In this document: one piece after another, positions 1 to 7,599 of the stretch | Numbering within the stretch: position 1 is the first letter of the stretch | Layout of the letters: every line of letters begins with the position of its first letter | NCBI GenBank assembly: GCA_964482685.1 | Contig: CAYZZA010000021.1 | Location: 1-21,352 of the forward strand | Direction of reading: 5' to 3' | Length of the DNA stretch: 21,352 bases | Source: CAYZZA01 sp964482685 | GTDB taxonomy: Bacteria; Bacillota; Bacilli; Lactobacillales; Carnobacteriaceae_A | Notes under the pieces: generated by a model | Databases searched by the model: none | What the model was told of the DNA's origin: nothing | What the model saw: only the letters and a program-made list of their open reading frames with translations | Program-made: the position numbers and the translations under genes

Positions 1-80
1 AATAAAAAAGGCCTATCTTGGTAGATCCCCTCTGACAGTTGAGTGTTCAATACGTCAGTGTGATATCTACTAGATAGGCC
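1..80 (-). terminator. Long intrinsic terminator of the rpsF-ssb-rpsR operon
   Basis: Arms 10-18 and 72-80 are perfectly complementary (9 bp, GGCCTATCT/AGATAGGCC). Inside them sit further paired segments: 21-26 with 65-70, 32-36 with 54-58, and 39-42 with 47-50, so the whole 71 nt can fold into one extended stem. On the minus strand the stem runs straight into a T tract (positions 9 down to 4). It starts 8 nt after the rpsR stop codon. This is a long, segmented terminator rather than the usual short one. Confidence 0.85.
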
Positions 81-87
81 CGAATTA

Positions 88-324
88 TTATTCTTCTACT
101 ACGAATGGAAGAAGTCCCATAATTCTTGCACGTTTAATTGCTTTCATAAGTTTACGTTGGTTTTTTGCATACGTTCCTGTCACTCGACGTGGCAAGATTT
201 TTCCTCTTTCAGAAATAAAACGTTTCAAAAGATCAACATCTTTATAATCGATGTGTTCAATATGGTTGGCGGCGAAGAAATCTACTTTACGACGTTTCTT
301 TCCACCTCTACGGTTTTGAGCCAT
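88..324 (-). CDS. rpsR: 30S ribosomal protein S18
   Basis: 78-residue bacterial S18, a small-subunit protein that pairs with S6 on the 16S rRNA central domain (platform). The N-terminus is basic (GGKKRRK) and is followed by the conserved core IDYKDVDLLKRFI, then ILPRRVTGT and the QRKLMKAIKRAR helix, all diagnostic of the family; the length is normal. The ATG at 324 has a strong AAAGGAGG ribosome site at 332-340. It is the last gene of rpsF-ssb-rpsR, the arrangement found across Firmicutes, so that both S6 and S18 come from one mRNA. The operon's terminator follows directly. Confidence 0.97.
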   Translation of the reverse strand: MAQNRRGGKKRRKVDFFAANHIEHIDYKDVDLLKRFISERGKILPRRVTGTYAKNQRKLMKAIKRARIMGLLPFVVEE

Positions 325-355
325 TTCTTAATCCTCCTTTGCTAGATGCTTTTTA

Positions 356-859
356 TCAGAATGGTAAATCATCATCCGAAATATCAATAGGACTGCCAGT
401 TTTTTCAAACGGGTCATTATTGAAATTTGAGAAGTTCTGCTTGCCAGGAGCTTGATTGTTTGAGTTTTGCTGAGGTCTGTTGCTGTCATAACTTGGATTT
501 CCACCGCTGTCTTCTTGTTGAGCTCTCCGTTCAGTAACGGCTTTAGACTCTAACATGGAAAAAGTATCACACACTACTTCAGTCACATAGATTTTTTGGT
601 CATTTTGATTGGTATAGTTCCGAGTTTGAATTCTTCCCTGTACACCAATCAATGAACCTTTTCTAGTAAAATTCGCAAGCGTTTCAGCTGTTTTTCTCCA
701 AGCCACACAGTTCACAAAGTCAGTTTCTTTTTCTCCGCTTTTGCTTGTAAATGGACGATCAAGAGCAACAGTAAACGATCCTACTGCGATTCCATTCGCA
801 GTGTAACGCAACTCTACATCTCTTGTAAGTCTTCCTACTAACACGACGTTATTAATCAA
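356..859 (-). CDS. ssb: Single-stranded DNA-binding protein SSB, TTG start
   Basis: SSB coats single-stranded DNA at forks and recruits repair and replication proteins. The protein begins (M)INNVVLVGRLTRD, the family's usual N-terminus, followed by the OB fold (about residues 1-105), a Gln/Asn/Pro-rich linker and the acidic tip DDDLPF that binds partner proteins. The frame is open to an ATG at 877, but I prefer the TTG at 857-859, giving 167 residues. It places INNVVL at the N-terminus as in homologues, and a GAGGAG ribosome site lies 8 nt upstream of it. That ribosome site falls inside the extra six codons of the longer version. It lies between rpsF and rpsR in one operon; a parS-like palindrome sits just upstream. 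Confidence 0.95.
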   Translation of the reverse strand: MINNVVLVGRLTRDVELRYTANGIAVGSFTVALDRPFTSKSGEKETDFVNCVAWRKTAETLANFTRKGSLIGVQGRIQTRNYTNQNDQKIYVTEVVCDTFSMLESKAVTERRAQQEDSGGNPSYDSNRPQQNSNNQAPGKQNFSNFNNDPFEKTGSPIDISDDDLPF

Positions 860-882
860 TTGTTCCGCTCCTCTCATCGAAA

Positions 883-898
883 TGTTTCACATGAAACA
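883..898. promoter_or_regulatory. parS: parS-like ParB (Spo0J) binding site
   Basis: TGTTTCACATGAAACA matches 15 of 16 positions of the Firmicute parS consensus TGTTNCACGTGAAACA, the only deviation being A for G in the central CG. It lies in the short rpsF-ssb gap, roughly 9.5 kb from the upstream oriC array, where ParB sites normally cluster. The sequence shows the palindrome; its use by ParB is inferred from known parS sites. No parA or parB gene is in this window. Confidence 0.75.
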
Positions 899-908
899 TT
901 TTTAGAAC

Positions 909-1208
909 TTAATCTTCTTCGCGGATAACCATATGACGCAGAATGTTATCATTGAATTTAGCTAGACGATCAAATTCGTTAATTGCATCTGCATTGTTAG
1001 CGGTAAGTTTTACCAAGTGGTAAATACCTTCACGGTAACCTTTTATTTCATATGCAAAACGACGTTTTGACCAGTCTTTAGATTCAGTGATTTCAGCTCC
1101 GTTTTCTTTTAAAATAGTATCGAAACGAGTTACTAATTCGTTTTTAGCATCTTCTTCTAATTCAGGACGGATAATATATAAAATTTCATATTTAGCTGTT
1201 TTACTCAT
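909..1208 (-). CDS. rpsF: 30S ribosomal protein S6
   Basis: 99-residue S6, which forms a heterodimer with S18 on the 16S rRNA platform. Family hallmarks are the first strand YEILYIIRPEL, the KDWSKRRFAYEIKGYREGIYHLVKLTA core and the C-terminal strand LAKFNDNILRHMVIRE. The length is typical. The ATG at 1208 follows an AAGGAGG ribosome site at 1222-1228 with a longer than usual 12-13 nt spacer. It is the first gene of rpsF-ssb-rpsR. In B. subtilis and others the S6:S18 complex binds the rpsF leader, but I do not see the expected CCG-bearing stem here; the leader instead has a simple hairpin at 1243-1262. Confidence 0.97.
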   Translation of the reverse strand: MSKTAKYEILYIIRPELEEDAKNELVTRFDTILKENGAEITESKDWSKRRFAYEIKGYREGIYHLVKLTANNADAINEFDRLAKFNDNILRHMVIREED

Positions 1209-1242
1209 CTTTGACTGTCACCTCCTTATGGACTTTTGGCTC

Positions 1243-1262
1243 TTCTTCTTAATTGAGAAGAA
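1243..1262 (-). promoter_or_regulatory. Hairpin in the rpsF leader
   Basis: The arms 1243-1250 and 1255-1262 pair over 7-8 bp (TTCTTCT with AGAAGAA plus one T-G pair) around the 4-nt loop AATT. It lies 14 nt upstream of the rpsF ribosome site. It could act on translation or stability of the ribosomal-protein mRNA. It lacks the CCG motif known from S6:S18 leader elements, so that role is not supported. Confidence 0.35.
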
Positions 1263-1272
1263 CAAGGAGAGT

Positions 1273-1303
1273 ATTCTAATTTTCAAAAGAGTACTCACAT
1301 CAA
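1273..1303 (-). promoter_or_regulatory. Candidate promoter of rpsF-ssb-rpsR
   Basis: On the minus strand, TAGAAT (1273-1278) could serve as -10 and TTGATG (1298-1303) as -35, but the 19-bp spacer is long. The operon needs a promoter in this gap because the gyrA terminator precedes it. This is the best match I find, at low confidence. Confidence 0.3.
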
Positions 1304-1360
1304 AAAATTTTACCACTCTTTCTACTTAATAGCAAGGATTGCTTTCAAGTATATCTTGAA

Positions 1361-1411
1361 ATAAAAAAACTTCACCACTTCCTTCTTTTTTAAAAGGAAT
1401 CTGGTGAAGTT
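1361..1411 (-). terminator. Terminator of the yaaA-recF-gyrB-gyrA operon
   Basis: Arms 1368-1377 and 1402-1411 form a perfect 10-bp stem (AACTTCACCA/TGGTGAAGTT), extended inward by CCTTC/GAAGG-type pairing. On the minus strand it is followed by a run of T at 1363-1369. It begins 24 nt past the gyrA stop codon. A second small stem (1343-1349 with 1355-1361) lies just beyond. Confidence 0.88.
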
Positions 1412-1435
1412 GTACTTTGAACTAAAAAACAGCAT

Positions 1436-3973
1436 TTATTCGTGTTTTTCCTCGTCAATTTGTTCGTCTATTTTTGGATCAATTTCTGCTGGCAATACAG
1501 TGTTTTCTTCAGTCGATTCTTCTTCATCTGTGTCAGCATCTACCTTTGCTAACGTGGAGACAAAATCTTCTTCGTCTACACGAATTAAGCGAACACCTTG
1601 TGTATCGCGACCAGTTTGTGAAATATCGGAGACTTTAAAGCGAATCACAATTCCGGTATTGGTCATCAACATTATTTCTTCTTCTCCAGAAACAGTTGTA
1701 ATGCCGATTAGATTGCCATTTTTTTCCGTAATGTTTGCAGTTTTAATTCCTTTTCCGCCTCGTCCTCGAATGGCATACTCTTTTGCTGGGGTTCGCTTCC
1801 CGTATCCTTTTTCTGTAATCACAAGTACTTCATCTTCTGGATGTAAAATATCCATCCCCACTACATAGTCACCTTTGCGCAGGCGTACTCCTCGAACTCC
1901 ACTCGCGGCTCGTCCCATGCTACGGACTGTTTGTTCATTAAAACTAACCGCATATCCTAAATGTGTACCCAGAATGATATCTTGATTGCCATCTGTTAAG
2001 CTTACTTCAATCAATTCGTCGTCATCTCTTAACACAATCGCACGCAACCCATTTGTTCGTATGTTATTGAACTCTCCAAAAGAAGTTCGTTTCACGACAC
2101 CTAAGCGTGTCGTGAAAAATAATTGCTCTTCTTCTTTCGGTTCTCCATGCATATTGATAATTGCTTGTATGGTTTCATCAGATTGGATTCCAAGGAAATT
2201 AATCGCTGGGATGCCTTTTGCAGTACGACCGTATTCTGGAATTTCGTAGCCCTTGGCTTTGTACACTTTTCCTGTATTTGTAAAAAACAAGAGTGTATCG
2301 TGTGTGGAACAAATAATCATTTTCTCCACAAAATCACTTTCATGTGTCCCCATTCCTTTGACACCGCGACCTCCACGGTGTTGCAACTTGAATTCGGAAC
2401 TAGACATCCGCTTCATATACCCATTATTGGTCAAGGTAATGGCAATCTCTTCTTCTTCAATCAAGTCCTCGTCTTCAAGAGTTAGCGATTCACCGATTAA
2501 CAATTCTGTTCGTCGATCATTTCCATGTTTGCTTGCTACTTCTTCTAGTTCTTCTGATATAATCGCGTGAACACGTTCTGGACGGGCCAAGATGTCTGAC
2601 AAGTCCGTAATAACTGCTAATAACTCTTGGTACTCTTCTTCTATCTTTTCGCGCTCAAGTCCAGTTAAACGAACCATTCTCATATCTAGAATCGCTTGTG
2701 ACTGGCGATCGGATAAGCCAAATCTATCAATTAAAGTGGTTTTGGCTGCTTCTCCTGTTTGCGAGGCACGAATAATGGTGATTAATTCATCAATATGGTC
2801 GAGCGCGATTCGCAATCCTTCTAAGATATGCGCACGAGTTTCTGCTCGTTTTTTATCATATTCGGTCCGTCTACGAATAACTTCTTTTTGGTGAAGTAAA
2901 TATTCTTCTAGAATAGACTTTAATCCTAATACTTTTGGCACACCATTGACGATAGCCAGCATATTAAATCCAAATGATGTTTGCATAGCTGTCAATTTAT
3001 ACAAGTTATTTAAGACAACACTTGCTGTTACATCTCGTCTAACCCCGATTACAATCCTCATTCCTTCACGGTCGGACTCATCATTTAACTCGGTGATGCC
3101 TTCAATTCGTTTGTCTCTGTGCAACTCCGCTATTTTTTCAATTAGTTTGGCTTTGTTAACCACATAAGGCAACTCGTCCACAATAATCCGTTCTCTTCCG
3201 TTGGATCGTTCCTCGATTCTTGCTTTTGCACGGATTGTAATCGATCCACGACCTGTTTCGTATGCTTTTCGAATTCCAGATTTCCCTAAGACTAACCCAC
3301 CTGTTGGGAAATCTGGTCCTGGAATAGCACTCATTAAGTCAGTTGTTGTGGCGTCTGGATTTTCCATTAAAATCTGGAGTGCACCGATAACTTCACGCAA
3401 GTTATGTGGAGGAATATTGGTCGCCATCCCAACAGCAATACCAGATGCTCCATTGACAAGTAAATTCGGAAAACGTGCTGGCAAGACAACGGGTTCTTGC
3501 TCATTTCCATCGTAATTATCTTTGTAATCCACAGTATCTTTGTTGATATCTCGAAGCATCTCCATGGCGATTTTGCTCATCCGAGCTTCTGTATACCGCA
3601 TGGCCGCGGCAGCATCTCCATCGACAGATCCGAAGTTTCCATGCCCATCGACTAATGGATTTCGAAAACTAAAATCTTGTGCCATTCGAACCATGGCATC
3701 ATAAATGGCTCTATCTCCATGAGGGTGGTATTTTCCCATGACATCCCCGACGATACGGGCTGATTTTTTATATGCTTTATCCGGTGTAACACCTAGTTCA
3801 CTCATCCCATATAAAATCCGACGATGAACGGGTTTTAGGCCGTCCCTTACGTCTGGAAGAGCTCGTGATACAATGACGCTCATTGCATACTCTAAAAATG
3901 ATTTTCGCATAATTTTGGAGACGTTTGCATTATCCATTCTTGCATCCATTGTTGAATCTGTTTCTTCAGCCAT
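1436..3973 (-). CDS. gyrA: DNA gyrase subunit A
   Basis: 845 residues, the normal length. GyrA forms the DNA breakage-reunion core of the A2B2 gyrase that introduces negative supercoils. The N-terminal half carries the winged-helix and tower domains, with the catalytic Tyr127 in AAMRYTEAR. The C-terminal half is the six-blade wrapping domain with its GyrA box region (about residues 555-560, QHRGGRGVKG), ending in an acidic tail. ATG at 3973 has an AAAGGGGAAG ribosome site. gyrB ends 53 nt upstream, in the same operon. Odd point: the segment around residues 83-92 reads HPHGDRAIYD, so the residue equivalent to E. coli Ser83 is Arg88 (AGA at 3710-3712). Asp92 (E. coli Asp87) is intact. Arg or other bulky replacement at this serine is a known route to quinolone resistance; here the effect is inferred. 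Confidence 0.98.
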   Translation of the reverse strand: MAEETDSTMDARMDNANVSKIMRKSFLEYAMSVIVSRALPDVRDGLKPVHRRILYGMSELGVTPDKAYKKSARIVGDVMGKYHPHGDRAIYDAMVRMAQDFSFRNPLVDGHGNFGSVDGDAAAAMRYTEARMSKIAMEMLRDINKDTVDYKDNYDGNEQEPVVLPARFPNLLVNGASGIAVGMATNIPPHNLREVIGALQILMENPDATTTDLMSAIPGPDFPTGGLVLGKSGIRKAYETGRGSITIRAKARIEERSNGRERIIVDELPYVVNKAKLIEKIAELHRDKRIEGITELNDESDREGMRIVIGVRRDVTASVVLNNLYKLTAMQTSFGFNMLAIVNGVPKVLGLKSILEEYLLHQKEVIRRRTEYDKKRAETRAHILEGLRIALDHIDELITIIRASQTGEAAKTTLIDRFGLSDRQSQAILDMRMVRLTGLEREKIEEEYQELLAVITDLSDILARPERVHAIISEELEEVASKHGNDRRTELLIGESLTLEDEDLIEEEEIAITLTNNGYMKRMSSSEFKLQHRGGRGVKGMGTHESDFVEKMIICSTHDTLLFFTNTGKVYKAKGYEIPEYGRTAKGIPAINFLGIQSDETIQAIINMHGEPKEEEQLFFTTRLGVVKRTSFGEFNNIRTNGLRAIVLRDDDELIEVSLTDGNQDIILGTHLGYAVSFNEQTVRSMGRAASGVRGVRLRKGDYVVGMDILHPEDEVLVITEKGYGKRTPAKEYAIRGRGGKGIKTANITEKNGNLIGITTVSGEEEIMLMTNTGIVIRFKVSDISQTGRDTQGVRLIRVDEEDFVSTLAKVDADTDEEESTEENTVLPAEIDPKIDEQIDEEKHE

Positions 3974-4026
3974 CTATTCTCTTCCCCTTTCATTATCTTT
4001 TTCTCATGAATATTGTATTGCCCTAA

Positions 4027-5970
4027 TTACACATCTAGATTTTCTGCATAAATCGCATTTCGTTCAATGAAATCACGTCTCGGTTCAACTTTTTCACCCA
4101 TCAACATGTCAAACACCATATCTGCTTCAATCGCGTCATCTACTGTGACTTTTAATAAGCGTCTATGTTCTGGATCCATGGTCGTCTCCCACAATTGGTC
4201 TGCATTCATTTCACCTAACCCTTTATAGCGCTGCACATTTGGTTTAGGTGAAGCGGGAAGTTTACTGAGTTCAAGCTGCAATTCTTCTTCTGAATCGATA
4301 TAGATTTCTTTTTTTCCTTGTTTAATCAAATAAAGTGGAGGCTGAGCAATATACACATACCCTGCTTCTACGACTGGACGCATATACCGGTAAAATAATG
4401 TTAATAAGAGTGTACGAATATGTTCTCCATCTACGTCCGCATCTGTCATAATAACGAGTTTGTGGTAACGCGCTTTGGATATATCAAATTCATCCCCAAA
4501 TCCCGTACCCATCGCTGTAAACAAGGCACGTATTTCTTCATTGCCCAAAATACGGTCCAAAGACGCTTTTTCAACATTCAAGATTTTTCCTCGAATTGGC
4601 AGAATAGCTTGAAATTGGCGTGAGCGTCCTTGTTTGGCAGAGCCTCCAGCCGAGTCTCCCTCTACAATAAAAATCTCGCTTTTTTCTGGATCCTTTGAGG
4701 AACAATCTGCTAATTTACCTGGAAGGTTGCTGATTTCCAACGCACTTTTTCGTCTCGTTACTTCTCGGGCTCGTTTAGCTGCCAAACGAGCTTTTGCTGC
4801 CAAGAGTCCTTTTTCAATAATTTGTTTTGCAACAGCAGGATTTTCCATCATAAATTTATCAAAGTTTCCCGAAAACAGGCGGTCCGTAATCCCACGCACT
4901 TCTGAGTTGCCTAGTTTTGTTTTTGTTTGCCCTTCAAATTGAGGGTCAGGGTGTTTAATGCTGAGGATAATGGTTAGCCCTTCGCGCGCATCTTCACCTG
5001 TAAGGTTTTCATCTCCCTCTTTCAAGATGTTGTTGCGTCTAGCGTAATCATTCACAGAACGCGTAAGAGCTGTTTTAAACCCAGATTCATGCGTTCCCCC
5101 TTCGTAGGTGTGGATGTTGTTAGCAAAACTCATTAAATTCATGTGGTAGCCATCTGTATGTTGCAACGCAACTTCCACAGCCACACCATCTTGCTCTCCT
5201 TCTAAATAAATCGGTTCGGGATAGAGTACTGTTTTGGTTTTATTTAAAAACTCCACATAACTTTTAATCCCACCGTTGTAGTGATAAGCAAGCTTTACAG
5301 GTTCATCTTCTCGTTTGTCTTCGATCGAAATGTTGAGCCCTTTGTTCAAAAAAGCTAGTTCGCGTACACGGGTCGATAATTTTTGAAAGTCAAACACTTT
5401 ACTCTCTTTAAAAATCTCATAATCTGGTTTGAAATTCACCGTTGTCCCATGTTTGGTTGTATCTTCAAGAATATGAAGTTCTTCCACAACTTTTCCACGT
5501 TCATATCGCTGTTTGTAAACGTGCCCACCTTTGTGAACAAATACTTCTAAGTAAGAAGAAAGAGCATTCACAACAGCAGATCCTACTCCATGAAGACCAC
5601 CAGATACTTTGTATCCTCCACCGCCGAATTTTCCTCCAGCATGCAGCACTGTAAAGACTGTTTCAACAGCTGGTCTACCTGTTTTTGCTTGAATATCTAC
5701 CGGGATTCCTCGACCGTCATCAATAACGGTAATGCTGTCATCTTTTTCAAGAATCAATTCAATGTTCTCAGCAAATCCAGCCATAGCCTCATCAATTGCG
5801 TTATCCACAATTTCCCAAACAAGGTGGTGCATACCTTCTGAGCTTGTGGATCCGATATACATTCCTGGACGTTTTCGAACTGCTTCTAACCCTTCGAGCA
5901 CTTGAATTTGACTTGCATCGTATTCTTCTGCTAAGTCTTTGTTGTATTCATGTTCTTTGTTTTCTGACAT
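4027..5970 (-). CDS. gyrB: DNA gyrase subunit B
   Basis: 647 residues, the ATPase and TOPRIM subunit of gyrase. Visible elements in order: GHKL ATPase motifs EIVDNAIDEAMAG and DDGRGIPV, the nucleotide lid GGLHGVGSAVVNALS, the transducer domain, then the TOPRIM motifs EGDSAGGSAKQGR and DADVDGEHIRTLLLT, and the C-terminal PLYLIKQGK and RYKGLGEMN segments. EGDSAGGS and IRGKILNVEKA, the usual GyrB quinolone-pocket residues, look unaltered. The ATG at 5970 lies only 2 nt after the recF stop, and its ribosome site GGAGAG is inside the end of recF, which points to coupled translation. GyrA follows 53 nt downstream. Confidence 0.98.
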   Translation of the reverse strand: MSENKEHEYNKDLAEEYDASQIQVLEGLEAVRKRPGMYIGSTSSEGMHHLVWEIVDNAIDEAMAGFAENIELILEKDDSITVIDDGRGIPVDIQAKTGRPAVETVFTVLHAGGKFGGGGYKVSGGLHGVGSAVVNALSSYLEVFVHKGGHVYKQRYERGKVVEELHILEDTTKHGTTVNFKPDYEIFKESKVFDFQKLSTRVRELAFLNKGLNISIEDKREDEPVKLAYHYNGGIKSYVEFLNKTKTVLYPEPIYLEGEQDGVAVEVALQHTDGYHMNLMSFANNIHTYEGGTHESGFKTALTRSVNDYARRNNILKEGDENLTGEDAREGLTIILSIKHPDPQFEGQTKTKLGNSEVRGITDRLFSGNFDKFMMENPAVAKQIIEKGLLAAKARLAAKRAREVTRRKSALEISNLPGKLADCSSKDPEKSEIFIVEGDSAGGSAKQGRSRQFQAILPIRGKILNVEKASLDRILGNEEIRALFTAMGTGFGDEFDISKARYHKLVIMTDADVDGEHIRTLLLTLFYRYMRPVVEAGYVYIAQPPLYLIKQGKKEIYIDSEEELQLELSKLPASPKPNVQRYKGLGEMNADQLWETTMDPEHRRLLKVTVDDAIEADMVFDMLMGEKVEPRRDFIERNAIYAENLDV

Positions 5971-5972
5971 CC

Positions 5973-7100
5973 TTATTCACTCTCCGTTTCAATTTGCCCA
6001 TTTGTAATCCGAAATACTTTCGGTTGATCAAGTAAATCCATTTTGACGCCTTCTAAACTAGTCGTTGTAAGAAAAGTTTGGACTTTATTTTGAAAAACTT
6101 TTAGTAGATGTGTTTGTCTTTCATCATCCAATTCAGATAGCACATCATCTAGCAACAACACGGGATACTCACCAGTGACTTCCTTCATCAAATCAATTTC
6201 AGCTAGTTTGATGCTCAACGCTGTCGTTCGTTGTTGTCCTTGAGAGCCATATGTTTGAATATTTTTTCCATTGACCATAAAAATCAAATCATCACGGTGC
6301 GGCCCTGATAAAGTGATGCCTTGCTCTTTTTCCCTCTTCTTTTGTCCATGCCAAAAAGAAAGCATCTCTTGATACAACTCCTCTTCCGTTTTCGACTCAA
6401 TTGACTCAATCGAAATGGAGCTAGTGTATGCAATGGTCAGCTTTTCTTTTTGTTTCGATATTTCATGGTGAATCGGCTCGGCCCATTTTTGGAGTTTCTC
6501 AATAAAATGAATCCGTTCGTATAAAACAGCCGCTCCTTCTTTGGCAAGTTGTTCTGTTAAAACATCTAAATAAATCGTGTCTTCTTTTGCTCCTCTTGAA
6601 AGTTGCTTGAGGTACTGATTCCGCTGTTTCAACATCCGTTGATACTCCACTAGATGATGGAGATATAAGCGGTTCATTTGTCCCAATTCCATGTCAATGA
6701 ATTTGCGACGAATAGAAGGTGCTCCTTTGACCAAGGATAAATCTTCTGGAGCAAATAAAATGACATTAAAATGGCCAATGTAACTACTCAGTTTTTTTTG
6801 TTCCAACCGGTTTAGTCGAGCAATTTTCCCCTTCTTTGATACGATGATTTCCAGAGGAAAATGAGCTTGTCTTTTTTGAATCCGTCCTTTGATCTTTGTA
6901 AATTCTGTTGTCCAGTTAATCAGCTCTTTATCGTTGCTCGTCCGATGGCTTCGGGTCATCGCTAGCACATAAATACTCTCCATCAAATTTGTTTTTCCCT
7001 GGGCATTCTCACCGATAAACACATTCATCCCTTTAGAAAAAACAGCATCTGCATGGTCATAATTTCGATAGTTTACGAGCTTGATGGATTCCAAAAACAT
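5973..7100 (-). CDS. recF: DNA replication and repair protein RecF
   Basis: 375 residues. RecF is an SMC-like ATPase that, with RecO and RecR, loads RecA at gaps in DNA. It shows a Walker A box GENAQGKTN at residues 30-38 after the typical start MFLESIKLVNYRNY, the ABC-type signature LSGPHRDD around residue 265, and Walker B VLLLDDVLSELDDERQ near residues 316-331. The ATG at 7098-7100 overlaps the yaaA stop codon by one base (TAATG), so translation is probably coupled. Position between yaaA and gyrB is the standard Firmicute order. Transcription comes from the promoter at 7417-7445. Confidence 0.97.
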   Translation of the reverse strand: MFLESIKLVNYRNYDHADAVFSKGMNVFIGENAQGKTNLMESIYVLAMTRSHRTSNDKELINWTTEFTKIKGRIQKRQAHFPLEIIVSKKGKIARLNRLEQKKLSSYIGHFNVILFAPEDLSLVKGAPSIRRKFIDMELGQMNRLYLHHLVEYQRMLKQRNQYLKQLSRGAKEDTIYLDVLTEQLAKEGAAVLYERIHFIEKLQKWAEPIHHEISKQKEKLTIAYTSSISIESIESKTEEELYQEMLSFWHGQKKREKEQGITLSGPHRDDLIFMVNGKNIQTYGSQGQQRTTALSIKLAEIDLMKEVTGEYPVLLLDDVLSELDDERQTHLLKVFQNKVQTFLTTTSLEGVKMDLLDQPKVFRITNGQIETESE

Positions 7101-7345
7101 TACAGGTTTGCTCCTTCAGTTCCTCCTCTAGAAGCAGAAATACGAAAGGTCCCTTCTTCTTCAATCTCAACTAGATCACCAGGATACAATTTTTTCCCAC
7201 GACGGGTTTCTTTTTCACCATTAAGCAACACTGTGTAAGAGTCTAAAAAAGGTTTGGCCATGCCCCCACTAGAGATGATGGCTGCTCCTTTTAGAAATTG
7301 GCCTAGTGTAATAAAGTCTTGTTCGACAATAAAATTTTTCTCCAC
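7100..7345 (-). CDS. yaaA: S4-domain RNA-binding protein YaaA, GTG start
   Basis: Small S4-like protein found between dnaN and recF in most Firmicutes; its precise role is not settled, though it is thought to bind RNA and is linked to ribosome assembly. The core FITLGQFLKGAAIISSGGMAKPFL, then VLLNGEKETRRGKKLYPGDLVEIE, matches the family. The open frame reaches an ATG at 7396, but that part covers a leader hairpin and lacks a ribosome site. The GTG at 7343-7345 has AAGGAG (7355-7360) 9 nt upstream and gives 81 residues, close to the usual 70-80. The last ten residues (ASRGGTEGANL) extend slightly past the common end. It overlaps recF by one base. Confidence 0.92.
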   Translation of the reverse strand: MEKNFIVEQDFITLGQFLKGAAIISSGGMAKPFLDSYTVLLNGEKETRRGKKLYPGDLVEIEEEGTFRISASRGGTEGANL

Positions 7346-7360
7346 GAAATCCAGCTCCTT

Positions 7361-7392
7361 AAAAAAATAAGCGTGGACAACCAACATCCACG
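7361..7392 (-). promoter_or_regulatory. Terminator-like hairpin in the yaaA-recF-gyrB-gyrA leader
   Basis: CGTGGA and TCCACG (7387-7392 and 7372-7377 on the plus strand) form a 6-bp stem with a 9-nt loop. On the minus strand it is followed by CTTA and seven T (7367-7361), ending exactly at the yaaA ribosome site. It lies downstream of the promoter, so it could act as an attenuator or a translation-control stem for the whole operon. The stem is short, so termination may be partial. Confidence 0.5.
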
Positions 7393-7416
7393 TCAACCGT
7401 ACTTTTGTTCCTCTTT

Positions 7417-7445
7417 ATTATACCTTATACCCCCCCCCTTATCAA
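7417..7445 (-). promoter_or_regulatory. Promoter of yaaA-recF-gyrB-gyrA with a G9 spacer tract
   Basis: On the minus strand: -35 TTGATA (7440-7445), a spacer of exactly 17 bp, -10 TATAAT (7417-7422), a near-ideal vegetative promoter. The spacer contains nine consecutive G residues (C at 7430-7438 on the plus strand). It lies between the dnaN terminator and yaaA, so it starts an operon independent of dnaA-dnaN. Start of transcription is expected near 7410, giving a leader of about 65 nt with the hairpin at 7361-7392. Confidence 0.85.
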
Positions 7446-7540
7446 ATATTTACATGGAAAAAACGCTTCATAACTCTTTTAAAAAGAAAAACGATGGAAC
7501 ACCTTGTTTATAGGTAAAAGTGCTCAAATGTGCTTATTTA

Positions 7541-7579
7541 AAGAAAAAATAAGAGCCCTGCAAAAAATAGCGGGCTCTT
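7541..7579 (-). terminator. Terminator of dnaA-dnaN
   Basis: Arms 7551-7558 and 7572-7579 (AAGAGCCC/GGGCTCTT) form a perfect 8-bp stem, followed on the minus strand by ATTTTTTCTT (7550 down to 7541). It lies about 20 nt after the dnaN stop codon. Confidence 0.88.
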
Positions 7580-7599
7580 AAATAGAGTTATTTACAAAA

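Noticed and set aside
4769..4791. 8-bp inverted repeat in gyrB (GCTCGTTT/AAACGAGC)
   Set aside because: It lies in codons of an Ala/Arg/Lys-rich helix (ARLAAKRAR) and is weak enough to be chance.
5801..5809. Perfect DnaA box TTATCCACA inside gyrB
   Set aside because: It encodes the invariant VDN of the ATPase motif on the other strand, so codon constraint explains it.
7319..7513. 64-codon plus-strand open frame opposite the yaaA leader
   Set aside because: It is antisense to promoter, leader and the poly-C tract, with no ribosome site or recognisable protein.
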